A DNA stretch of 64,000 bases, taken from the NCBI GenBank assembly GCA_963700495.1, contig CAVOXT010000001.1:992001-1056000 (forward strand), given 5' to 3'. The translations under genes were made by a program, and so were the position numbers. This document shows positions 46,988 to 54,292 of this stretch, one piece after another. Source of the stretch: JACCTU01 sp963700495 (lineage in GTDB: Bacteria; Actinomycetota; Thermoleophilia; Gaiellales; Gaiellaceae). Under the pieces are notes generated by a model, which saw only the letters and a program-made list of their open reading frames with translations, searched no databases and was not told where the DNA came from. The number at the start of each line of letters is the position of its first letter. Position 1 is the first letter of the stretch.

Positions 46988-48013
46988 CAGCGCAGGAACC
47001 CCGCGAGACGCACTGCCTCTTCGTCGAGCTCCCTGCGTGCGCTCAGAGGAAGTGGAGCGAACGGCTCGACGACGACGCGCCCGCGCTCGAGCTTCCAGGT
47101 TCCCGCGACGAATCCGTCGACGAGGACGGTCTGTGCGCCGCTGTGGGTGACCCCACCGGTTCCCGCATGCTCGTCGGGCAGCACACGGCGGCGGTCGGCG
47201 TGTGCGATCAGCACCTCGTCCCAGCTCGAGAGGAAGCGCACCGGCGCGCTCGTGCGACCGTCGGCCACCGGCGCGCGCGGCAGGTCGAGCAGCTCGCGGG
47301 CGTCCTCGTCGAGGAAGCCCCGGAGCGGTAGCCGCTCGAGCCCCTGGTCGAGCGTCTTCAACGTCTGGCCGCTCCACGCGGCCAGGTCCGCGCGCGTCGC
47401 CGGGCCGAACGCTGCGAGGTAGCGCCGGACGATGTGTGCGAGTGCGTCCACGAGCGGAGGCGACCGGAAACGGTACTCGCGTAGACGCAGTCCGCGTACG
47501 AAGCCCCACTCGGCGGCGTTCGGCAGTGGCTCGAGCGGGATCAGGTGGCGAAGCCAGGCGAGGTCCCGCAGGTTCTCCTCCTGCGTCCCCGGTCCGCGGG
47601 TCTCCACCAGGAACCGCGACGAGCTCGGCGGTCGATCGCGGCTCGCGCCGAACGAATGCGGTCACGGCGGCGACGAGCTCGGGTGCCGGCTCAGGACGTC
47701 CGTTCGACCACGGAGCCACCTCCTTGCGCAGCGCCGTCACGTAGAGCGGATAGTCGCGTGCGCTGACGAGGTGAAGCGTCCCCCGCATGAGCGATGCCTT
47801 CACGACGTCCTCTCGGCGGAGGGCGCGCGTCAGCCGGTCGCGGGTGAAGTCCTCTAGGCGGGACCAGAGCGCAACGTACGGCGAGGAGACCCGCTGCGCC
47901 TGGAGCGCGGCGAGCCGCTCGATTGCGGCTGCGGGAGATCGGCGTTCCCGGCCTAGCAGCATCTGCCGGAGCAGGGTCGTCCGGTTCAGCTCGCGCAGCG
48001 TCAGGACCCGCAT
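46987..48013 (-). CDS. Winged-helix DNA glycosylase-like protein, AlkZ/HTH_42 family (frame broken near 47615)
   Basis: A protein of about 340 residues built from tandem winged helices. The N-terminus (LTLRELNRTTLLRQML; AAIERLAALQAQRVSSPYVALWSRLEDF) carries the LQAQ segment that matches the Q-x-Q catalytic motif of AlkZ/YcaQ-like glycosylases, followed by MRGTLHLVSARDYPLY. After a shift near 47615 it continues with FLVETRGPGTQEENLRDL, DLAAWSGQTLKTL and FLSSWDEVLIAHADR. The family acts on bulky alkylation adducts and crosslinks; direct coupling to endonuclease IV supports a repair role. The substrate is inferred only. Confidence 0.82.
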
Positions 48014-48031
48014 CGCGCCTACGCTATCGAC

Positions 48032-49282
48032 GTGTCGGTCCGTGTCCGTTTCGCGCCCAGCCCGACCGGGATGCTCCACATCGGCGGTGTTCGGACGGCC
48101 GTCTTCAACTGGCTGTACGCCCGGCACCACGGCGGAGAGTTCAAGCTGCGGATCGAGAACACCGACACGAGCCGTGAGGTCGCGGAGGCGGTCGACCAGA
48201 TCCAGTCGTCCCTGCGTTGGCTCGGGCTCGACTGGGACGGCGACCACACGTTCCAGCTCGACCGGATGGACGACTGCCGCGAGCTCGCCAGGCGGCTCGT
48301 CGCCGAGGGGAAGGCGTACGAGGACGAGGGCGCGATCCGCTTTCGGATGCCGGACGAGGGGACGACGGCGTGGGACGACGTCGTTCGGGGACGCATCGAG
48401 TTCCCGAACGTGCAGCTCGAGGACCTCGTCATGGTCCGCTCCGACGGCCGTCCGACGTACAACTTCGCGTCGCCGATGGAGGACGTCTGGGACGGCATCA
48501 CGCATGTGATCCGGGGAGACGACCACGTCTCGAACACGCCGAAGCAGATCAACCTGATTCGCGCCGTGGGCGCCGAGCCGCCCGTCTACGCCCACGTCCC
48601 GAGCGTGTTCGGGACGGACGGCAAGAAGCTCTCGAAGCGCCACGGCGCCGTCAGCGTGAGCGAGTTCCGCGACGCCGGCTACTACTCACCCGCGCTCCTG
48701 AACTTCCTCGCGCTGCTCGGCTGGGCGCCGGACGGCGAGACGACGATCATGTCGCCCGACGAGCTCGTCGAGCGGTTCGACCTCTCGCGCGTGCAGCCGA
48801 GCCCGGCCGCGTTCGACTACCAGAAGCTCGACTGGATGAACGGCGTCTACCTGCGCGCGCTGCCGCCGGACGAGTACGCGCACGAGCTGCTGCTCTACCT
48901 CGGCGAGCATGGGTACGACTGGGACGCCGAGCTCGTCCACAAGGCCGCGCCGCTCGTGCAGGACAAGATCGAGCGTCTGGGCGATTTCCCGGCGTTCGCA
49001 GGCTTCCTCTTCGAGGAGGTCTCGGTCGACGGGCACGAGCGCGACGCCGAGTTGCTCGCCGAGGCCGAACGCGAGCTCGGCGAGGTCGAGCCGTTCACGG
49101 CGGATCGGATCGAGCAGGCGCTGCGGACGTTCGCGGAGCGCCTCGGCCTCAAGCCGCGCGACGCGTTTCAGCCGATTCGGCTTGCGGTGACCGGCTCGAA
49201 CGTGTCGCCCGGCCTGTTCGAAAGCATCGAGCTGCTCGGCAAGGAAAAGGCGCTCGCGCGGCTCAGTGCCGCTCGATCTTGA
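48032..49282 (+). CDS. gltX: Glutamyl-tRNA synthetase
   Basis: A class I aminoacyl-tRNA synthetase that charges tRNA-Glu (and in actinobacteria usually also tRNA-Gln, for later amidation). The HIGH-type motif reads APSPTGMLHIGGVRTA and the KMSKS motif reads KKLSKRHGAVS. The all-helical anticodon-binding domain follows. At 416 residues it is slightly short for the family (about 470), mainly in the C-terminal half. GTG start, 18 bases from the divergent AlkZ-like gene. A tRNA-Glu gene lies 4.6 kb downstream. Confidence 0.96.
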   Translation: MSVRVRFAPSPTGMLHIGGVRTAVFNWLYARHHGGEFKLRIENTDTSREVAEAVDQIQSSLRWLGLDWDGDHTFQLDRMDDCRELARRLVAEGKAYEDEGAIRFRMPDEGTTAWDDVVRGRIEFPNVQLEDLVMVRSDGRPTYNFASPMEDVWDGITHVIRGDDHVSNTPKQINLIRAVGAEPPVYAHVPSVFGTDGKKLSKRHGAVSVSEFRDAGYYSPALLNFLALLGWAPDGETTIMSPDELVERFDLSRVQPSPAAFDYQKLDWMNGVYLRALPPDEYAHELLLYLGEHGYDWDAELVHKAAPLVQDKIERLGDFPAFAGFLFEEVSVDGHERDAELLAEAERELGEVEPFTADRIEQALRTFAERLGLKPRDAFQPIRLAVTGSNVSPGLFESIELLGKEKALARLSAARS

Positions 49283-49433
49283 GCGGTTTGGGCGACGCGA
49301 GCGGGTCGAGCGCGCGCTGGAACTCCAGCCACGACCGCCGCCGGAACGCCGTCGTCGGCTGGGGGACGCTCGTCGTCTTGTCGCGTTCGGCTGCCCGCTC
49401 GGCGCCGGCGCAATGTTCGGGCGCTCGGCACAT
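49263..49433 (-). CDS. Possible small basic protein (56 residues)
   Basis: A frame from the ATG at 49433 ends at 49263, overlapping the 3' end of gltX by 20 bases in antisense. The C-terminal half is well ordered and aromatic/basic (TTAFRRRSWLEFQRALDPL, then PKPLKIERH). It fills the otherwise empty 218-base gap between gltX and the receiver gene, and its start is divergent from that gene. TTTAC-N5-GTAAA (49433-49447) overlaps its start and could be an operator. I have no family assignment, and it could be spurious. Confidence 0.35.
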   Translation of the reverse strand: MCRAPEHCAGAERAAERDKTTSVPQPTTAFRRRSWLEFQRALDPLASPKPLKIERH

Positions 49434-49500
49434 TTACGAGTTGTAAACGGGCTTGGCCGCCGGGGGGATACGGCACCTTGCGGTACACTCGCGCACCTCC

Positions 49501-49884
49501 ATGATTTCGGGGGGCGGCACGGTGCTCGTCGTCGACGACGAGCCCTCACTTCGGCTTCTCTGCCGGGTGAATCTCGAGCTTGCCGGATTGACCGTGCTCG
49601 AGGCGGGGACGCTCGACGAAGCCAGAGCACTGCTCGAGTTCGCGGCGATCGACCTCGTCCTCCTCGACGTGCACATCGCCGGGTCCGACGGCAGCGGCCT
49701 GCTCGACGAGCTTCGAGCAGCCGACTCGGACGTGAAGGTCGTGATGCTGACCGGGAGCGCCGACATCGGAAGCCCGCGCTTCGCGTCGGCCGACCGTGCG
49801 ATCGCGAAGCCGTTCGACCCGCTCGAGCTCGTTACTGTCGTCTCTGAGCTCGTGCGCAGGACTCCTGTAGATTCGACCAAGTGA
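49501..49884 (+). CDS. Single-domain response regulator (receiver only)
   Basis: A 127-residue CheY-like receiver with a complete active site: acidic pair Asp12-Asp13 (VVDDEPS), phospho-acceptor Asp56 (DLVLLDVHIAG), Thr84 (VMLTGS) and Lys103 (AIAKPFDP). There is no output domain and no histidine kinase nearby. The ATG at 49501 is preferred because the receiver begins there; an upstream in-frame start at 49453 adds 16 residues. It overlaps the following metallopeptidase gene (GTGA), so its output may be exerted on or with that protein. Confidence 0.9.
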   Translation: MISGGGTVLVVDDEPSLRLLCRVNLELAGLTVLEAGTLDEARALLEFAAIDLVLLDVHIAGSDGSGLLDELRAADSDVKVVMLTGSADIGSPRFASADRAIAKPFDPLELVTVVSELVRRTPVDSTK

Positions 49885-51371
49885 GCGTCACCGTCGTCAG
49901 GACGCCGGCCGAGTACGAGGCCGAGCTCCAGCGTTACCTCTTCGAGCGCTCGGAGGAAGGTCGCGCCGTTCGCGTCGGCGAGAAGGAGGTCTCCGAGCAG
50001 GCCGCGATCGTCGCACGCTACGCGGGTCTCTTCTCGCGCGAGCAGATCGAGGTGCTGCGCGACGAGGAGGCGCGGGCCTCCGGCGAGGAACGAGAGCGGC
50101 TCTACCGCCTCCGCAAGACGTGCGAGGGGGGCATCGTCGCGGCCGAGCTCGCGGAGCGCGAAGACGCGCTCGAGAACGCGATCCTCGCAGCGCGGGTCGA
50201 CTGGGAGGGGCAGGAGCTTCCACTCCGGGCCGCGCAGGCCGAGCTGGCCGTGCTGCCCGACTACCGGCGGCGCGAGGCGCTCGGCGAGCTGCAGGCGCTC
50301 AAGTCAGCAGAGTTCAACGACGAGCGGCTCGAGGTGATGCGGGCGGGGGAGGAGCTGGAGGCTGAGCTCTCCGGCGAGCCCGATCCGGTCGCACGGACCG
50401 AGGAGGAGAAGGAGATCTCGCTCCGCGAGCTCGAGCGCGCACTTGCCGACGCGAGCGAACGGGTGACGGCGTCGTGGGAGCGGCTCCGCGCAACCTGGTT
50501 CGAGCGCCTGCTCGGTCCGGACCGCGACGAGCAGCCGAGCTCGGCGCACGTCGCGTGGATCCGCAGGCTCTCGCCGCTCGAGTCGACGTACACGCGAGAG
50601 CGCTCGGTCGAGGTGTGCATGGACACGCTCAAGCAGCTCGGGTTCGACCTCGAGAACGAGCCGAACGTCCGGCTCGACCTCGAGGACCGCCCCCAGAAGT
50701 CGCCGCGGGCGTGTGTGATCGCCTCGGATCCGCCCACGGTCGTGCATCTGATCACGCGCGCGCAGGGGGGCCTCCACGACTACCAGGCATTCCTGCACGA
50801 GGCGGGTCACGCCTTGCACTACGCGGGCTGCGACCCGGCGCTGCCGTACACGTTCCGCAAGATCTCGCGCGACCACGCGCTGACGGAGATCTACTCGTAC
50901 ATCCTGGAGGCGATCACCCGCGAGCCGGGCTGGCACGAGCGGTACTTCGGCGCGCCGCAGAACGCCGAGGCTCCGGTGTTCCTCGAGGCGCTGCTCTTCC
51001 GCCGCTACACGGCGAAGCTGCAGTTCGAGCTCGAGTTCTGGTCGGACTTCCCGACCGGCGCGGATGGAGAGGAGTACACGCGGAGGCTCACCGGCGCGAC
51101 CGGGATCCGCTACAGGCCCGACGCCTTCCTCTCCGACATGGACGCGGGCTTCTACTCCGCCGACTACCTGCGTGCGTGGATCCGCTCGGCGCAGCTGCGC
51201 CGGTACCTCACGCGCGAGGTCGGGGACGACTGGTGGCGCAGCACGAAGACGGGCGACCACCTGCGCGAGCTCTGGCGCGAGGGCACGAAGCCCTCGAGCG
51301 AGGAGATCGCGAGGCGGATGGGCGTCGAGCCCCTCGACACCGGCCCGCTCGTCGCGGAGCTCGGCGGTTGA
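49881..51371 (+). CDS. M3-like zinc metallopeptidase
   Basis: A 496-residue, largely helical protein with a thermolysin-type HEAGH motif at 306-310 (QAFLHEAGHALHYA) and a downstream Glu candidate third ligand in ALTEIYSYILEAI (Glu336/Glu343). Domain layout resembles the M3 oligoendopeptidase group: a long N-terminal helical region (about 1-240), then the catalytic domain. No signal peptide, so cytoplasmic. Start GTG overlaps the receiver stop and its own stop overlaps the M14 gene start (TTGA): a tightly coupled three-gene operon. The substrate is unknown. Confidence 0.82.
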   Translation: MSVTVVRTPAEYEAELQRYLFERSEEGRAVRVGEKEVSEQAAIVARYAGLFSREQIEVLRDEEARASGEERERLYRLRKTCEGGIVAAELAEREDALENAILAARVDWEGQELPLRAAQAELAVLPDYRRREALGELQALKSAEFNDERLEVMRAGEELEAELSGEPDPVARTEEEKEISLRELERALADASERVTASWERLRATWFERLLGPDRDEQPSSAHVAWIRRLSPLESTYTRERSVEVCMDTLKQLGFDLENEPNVRLDLEDRPQKSPRACVIASDPPTVVHLITRAQGGLHDYQAFLHEAGHALHYAGCDPALPYTFRKISRDHALTEIYSYILEAITREPGWHERYFGAPQNAEAPVFLEALLFRRYTAKLQFELEFWSDFPTGADGEEYTRRLTGATGIRYRPDAFLSDMDAGFYSADYLRAWIRSAQLRRYLTREVGDDWWRSTKTGDHLRELWREGTKPSSEEIARRMGVEPLDTGPLVAELGG

Positions 51372-53050
51372 GCCGCGTCCGCTACGACGCGTACTACGCC
51401 TACGACGAGCTGACCGGCCTTCTCAGGGAGTGGGCCGCCGAGTATCCGAATCTGTTCGCGGTCGAGTCGATCGGGACGTCACACGAAGGGCGCGAGATCT
51501 GGCTCGTGACGGTGACGAACGCCGAGACGGGGCCGCACGACGAGAAGCCCGCGTTCCTCGTCGAGGCGAACATCCACTCCGTCGAGGTCACCGGCTGCAC
51601 GGCCGCGCTGCACCTGCTCGAGCGGCTCCTGACGGGTTACGGCTTGGACGAGAAGGTGACGCGCGCGCTCGACTCGCGCACGTTCTACGTGATCCCTCGG
51701 CTCAACCCCGACGGCGCCGAGCTCGCGCTCTCGGAGCGGCCGCGCTACGTGCGCTCGTCGGTGCGCAAGTACCCGCTTCCGGACCGCCAGGACGGGCTCC
51801 AGGGCGAGGACCTCGACGGCGACGGCCGGATCCTGACGATGCGACTGCGCGACCCGAACGGCAACTGGAAGGCTCATCCCGACGCGCCGGCGGTGATGGT
51901 GCGCCGCGATCCCGACGAGGACGGCGGCGAGTACTACCGGCTCCTCCCGGAAGGCACGATCCAGAACTACGACGGCGTCACGATCAAGCTGCCGCCGCCG
52001 CTGGAGTCGCTCGACCTCAACCGCAACTTTCCGGGCGAGTGGGGACCGGAGGCCGAGCAGCGCGGGTCGGGGCCGTACCCGACGTCGGAGCCGGAGATCC
52101 GCGCGATGGTCGAGGCGGTCATCGAGCGCGAGAACATCTGCGGGTACATCGCCTACCACACGTTCTCGGGCGTGCACCTGCGTCCATACGCGTCGTACCC
52201 CGACGATCACCTTCCGACGGGCGACCTCCGCGTCTACAAGCAGATCGGCGAGGTTGCGACAGAGCTGACGGGCTACCCCTCGATCTCGGTCTTCCACGAC
52301 TTCGCGTACGACCCGAAGCAGTCGATCAAGGGCTCCGCGCACGACTTCATGTACGACCAGCGCGGGATCTTCTCGTGGACGACGGAGTTCTGGAGCCCGA
52401 TCCGCCAGGCCGGGATCACGGACTACAAGTACATCGAGTGGCTCCGCGACCATCCGCCCGAGGACGACCTGACGCTCTACCGCTGGTCGCAGGAGAAGCT
52501 CGACGGGCGCGGCTACGTCGAGTGGACGCCGTTCGACCATCCGCAGCTCGGCGAGGTCGAGATCGGCGGCTGGGACGTGTTCTACGCCTGGTACAACGTG
52601 CCGTTCGAGCAGCTCGAGACGGAGGTCGCGCCGCACAGCGAGTTCGCGATCTTCCACTGCCTGATCTCGCCGAGGCTCGCGACGCGCTCGGTCGACGTCG
52701 AGCGCCTGGGGGAGGGGCTCTACCGGGTGCAGCTGGTGCTGGAGAACACGGGCTGGCTCCCGACGAACGTCTCGGATCTCGCGCTGCAACGCCAGGCCGT
52801 GCGCGAGCTCGAGGTCGAGGTGGCGCTCCCCGAGGGTGCCCGGCTGGTCTCCGGCGAGCGCGTGACGAAAGCCGGCCAGCTCGACGGCCGCGTGCACAAG
52901 CGCTCGTCGCTCTGGTGGACGACGACGGACGCCACGGACGACCGCGCGAAGCTCGAGTGGGTGGTCGAGGCGCCGCAGGGCGGCGAGCTCGCCATCACCG
53001 CCAAGCACCAGCGCGCGGGCACGGTCCGCGAGTCGGTCACACTCGGCTAG
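51368..53050 (+). CDS. M14-family zinc carboxypeptidase
   Basis: A 560-residue protein. The N-terminal carboxypeptidase domain shows zinc ligands His70 and Glu73 (EANIHSVEVTG), the RLNPDGAE loop, the Asn-Arg substrate site (SLDLNRNFPGEW), the third ligand in YIAYHTFSGVHLRP and the catalytic Glu in WTTEFWSP. A large insert (about 130-210) and a C-terminal beta-rich domain (from about 430) extend it beyond the minimal fold. There is no signal peptide. TTG start overlapping the M3-like stop. Coupling to a receiver and an M3-like peptidase suggests joint peptide turnover. Confidence 0.9.
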   Translation: MSRVRYDAYYAYDELTGLLREWAAEYPNLFAVESIGTSHEGREIWLVTVTNAETGPHDEKPAFLVEANIHSVEVTGCTAALHLLERLLTGYGLDEKVTRALDSRTFYVIPRLNPDGAELALSERPRYVRSSVRKYPLPDRQDGLQGEDLDGDGRILTMRLRDPNGNWKAHPDAPAVMVRRDPDEDGGEYYRLLPEGTIQNYDGVTIKLPPPLESLDLNRNFPGEWGPEAEQRGSGPYPTSEPEIRAMVEAVIERENICGYIAYHTFSGVHLRPYASYPDDHLPTGDLRVYKQIGEVATELTGYPSISVFHDFAYDPKQSIKGSAHDFMYDQRGIFSWTTEFWSPIRQAGITDYKYIEWLRDHPPEDDLTLYRWSQEKLDGRGYVEWTPFDHPQLGEVEIGGWDVFYAWYNVPFEQLETEVAPHSEFAIFHCLISPRLATRSVDVERLGEGLYRVQLVLENTGWLPTNVSDLALQRQAVRELEVEVALPEGARLVSGERVTKAGQLDGRVHKRSSLWWTTTDATDDRAKLEWVVEAPQGGELAITAKHQRAGTVRESVTLG

Positions 53051-53120
53051 CCGGCCCGCTCTAGCTGCCGGGAAGCCAGCCCTCGGCGTACTGCGTCAGC
53101 TCGTCTCCCACTATGACGGT

Positions 53121-53149
53121 GTCAGGTGATATCGCACCTATCACCTGAC
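53121..53149. terminator. 11-bp stem hairpin after the peptidase operon
   Basis: GTCAGGTGATA and TATCACCTGAC pair perfectly around a seven-base loop, 70 bases after the M14 stop and 31 bases after the stop of the small minus-strand gene (convergent). No T-run follows, so it may be a rho-assisted bidirectional terminator or a protein site. Confidence 0.5.
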
Positions 53150-53180
53150 TGCTGGTATGAGGCCACTGTTCGGCCCGGAA

Positions 53181-53330
53181 TCACGGCAGATGCACAAAGA
53201 GCCCCGACCGATGCCGGTAAGCCCGATGCGTGAACGGTCGCACGAGTGCGTACGCCACGAAGCCGAGGGCGAAGACGACGAACGAGAACGTCGCGATCGT
53301 CCAGAGAGTTGCGTTGGTCACCGCAAGCAT
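53181..53330 (-). CDS. Small single-helix membrane protein (49 residues)
   Basis: The frame from the ATG at 53330 encodes one membrane helix (LWTIATFSFVVFALGFVAYALV) followed by a basic tail rich in Arg and His. A perfect AGGAGG ribosome site (53338-53343) lies seven bases upstream, rare in this window and strong support for translation. A 17-base inverted repeat lies 62 bases upstream. I do not recognise the family; its size suits a regulatory or complex-stabilising membrane peptide. Confidence 0.65.
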   Translation of the reverse strand: MLAVTNATLWTIATFSFVVFALGFVAYALVRPFTHRAYRHRSGLFVHLP

Positions 53331-53391
53331 CGCTGAACCTCCTAGTCGACAGGTCAATGTTGGGCCTCGTTCGCGCTTGTATCATCCGTAA

Positions 53392-53408
53392 CAACCCTGA
53401 TAGGGTTG
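53392..53408. promoter_or_regulatory. Inverted repeat upstream of the small membrane protein gene
   Basis: CAACCCT-GAT-AGGGTTG is a perfect 7-bp inverted repeat with a three-base centre, in the probable promoter region of the 49-residue protein gene. It could be an operator. No regulator is adjacent. Confidence 0.45.
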
Positions 53409-53516
53409 CGGCAAATCCCCTACCCCGCGCAAGACCGACGTAGGCCACTTCACATCGTCTGGCGCGCCCGGTTTCAGCACGTGCACGTGTTCCGCGGGAT
53501 CGCCTTACAGCACTCG

Positions 53517-53690
53517 TTAGCCGCCCTGGTGGCCCACGTCTTTCACATCCGCGTCCGGATTCCGCCCAGGCATCCCGGAGTGCTTGATCGTTCCGCACCG
53601 CTCGCAGGTGGTAATCGAGCCGGCGATGTCGGTCGTCGTCTCCCAACGATGCCCACCCCGAACGAGACAGGCGAGTCGGCGAACCCACAT
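53517..53690 (-). CDS. Small zinc-ribbon-like protein (about 57 residues)
   Basis: The protein begins MWVRRLACLVRGGHRWE and carries a C-x5-H plus CxxC arrangement (LACLVRGGHRW, then TTCERCGTIKHSG), the pattern of many small actinobacterial zinc-ribbon proteins of unknown role. A second in-frame ATG at 53693 gives one more residue. The start lies inside an 18-bp palindrome. A longer upstream in-frame extension to 53882 reaches the tRNA gene and is unlikely. Function unknown. Confidence 0.5.
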   Translation of the reverse strand: MWVRRLACLVRGGHRWETTTDIAGSITTCERCGTIKHSGMPGRNPDADVKDVGHQGG

Positions 53691-53705
53691 CATTGGCCAA
53701 TGATG
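53688..53705. promoter_or_regulatory. 18-bp perfect palindrome over the zinc-ribbon gene start
   Basis: CATCATTGGCCAATGATG reads the same on both strands and covers both candidate ATGs of the minus-strand zinc-ribbon gene (and two ATGs on plus). A protein bound here would block translation initiation or transcription; it may be an autoregulatory operator. Confidence 0.45.
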
Positions 53706-53882
53706 CGCCTCTGCTACTCCGAGTTCAATCGTCTTGCGCGCGCCGGCCCGTGTGCCGTCTCGTACCACTGTTGCCAGCGCGGACGAGATTTCGTGGGAGC
53801 ACGGGACCGCGCTTCCTGCCCTCCACGCACGTTCGACCCTCTGGAGGAATGCGGTGTCCTGCACTGCTCCAGAGGGTCGCAA

Positions 53883-53954
53883 GGCGCATACGGGATTCGA
53901 ACCCGTGCCGCCGCCGTGAGAGGGCGGTGTCCTAGGCCACTAGACGAATGCGCC
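53883..53954 (-). tRNA. tRNA-Glu (anticodon CTC)
   Basis: A 72-base cloverleaf: acceptor arms GGCGCAT/ATGCGCC, D arm GTCTAGTGGCCTAGGAC, anticodon arm CCGCC-CTCTCAC-GGCGG with anticodon CTC, and T arm ACGGG-TTCGAAT-CCCGT. The sequence closely follows the bacterial tRNA-Glu pattern (GGCCTAGGACACCGCC). CCA is not encoded. It lies alone between the small genes and csoR. Confidence 0.95.
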
Positions 53955-54001
53955 CGGAGGGAGGCTCAGTGTAGCGCCACCCGCGAACCGTTTCCCCCGG
54001 C

Positions 54002-54292
54002 CTAGCGCGTACGAGCGAATCGCTGCACAGCGGCGAGGAGCTCCTCGCTCTTCTCGGCTGCTGCCTTCTCGTCGCCTGACGCCAGCGCGCCGGCGACGCA
54101 GTGGCGGACGTGGTCGTCGAGCACCTCGAACGCGACGCTCTCGAGGGCCTTGGAGACCGCGCCGATCTGCGTGAGGACGTCCATGCAGTAGCGGTCGTCC
54201 TCGACCATCTTCTCGATCCCGCGCACCTGGCCCTCGATTCGGCGGAGGCGCTTGCCGATTGCGTCCTTGTCGTAGCCGTGGTGGTCGTTCAT
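54002..54292 (-). CDS. csoR: Copper-sensing transcriptional repressor CsoR
   Basis: A 96-residue four-helix repressor that releases DNA on binding Cu(I). The copper ligands are exactly placed: Cys36 (RYCMDVL), His61 and Cys65 (DDHVRHCVAG), and the N-terminal helix KRLRRIEGQVRGIEKMVEDD is the family signature. Its ATG overlaps the copA stop (ATGA), so it is the second gene of the copA-csoR operon and represses its own expression through the operator upstream of copA. Confidence 0.97.
   Translation of the reverse strand: MNDHHGYDKDAIGKRLRRIEGQVRGIEKMVEDDRYCMDVLTQIGAVSKALESVAFEVLDDHVRHCVAGALASGDEKAAAEKSEELLAAVQRFARTR

Noticed and set aside
53406..54005. A 199-codon plus-strand frame across the small genes and the tRNA
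   Set aside because: It runs through a tRNA gene and over the zinc-ribbon gene on the other strand, and has no domain signature.
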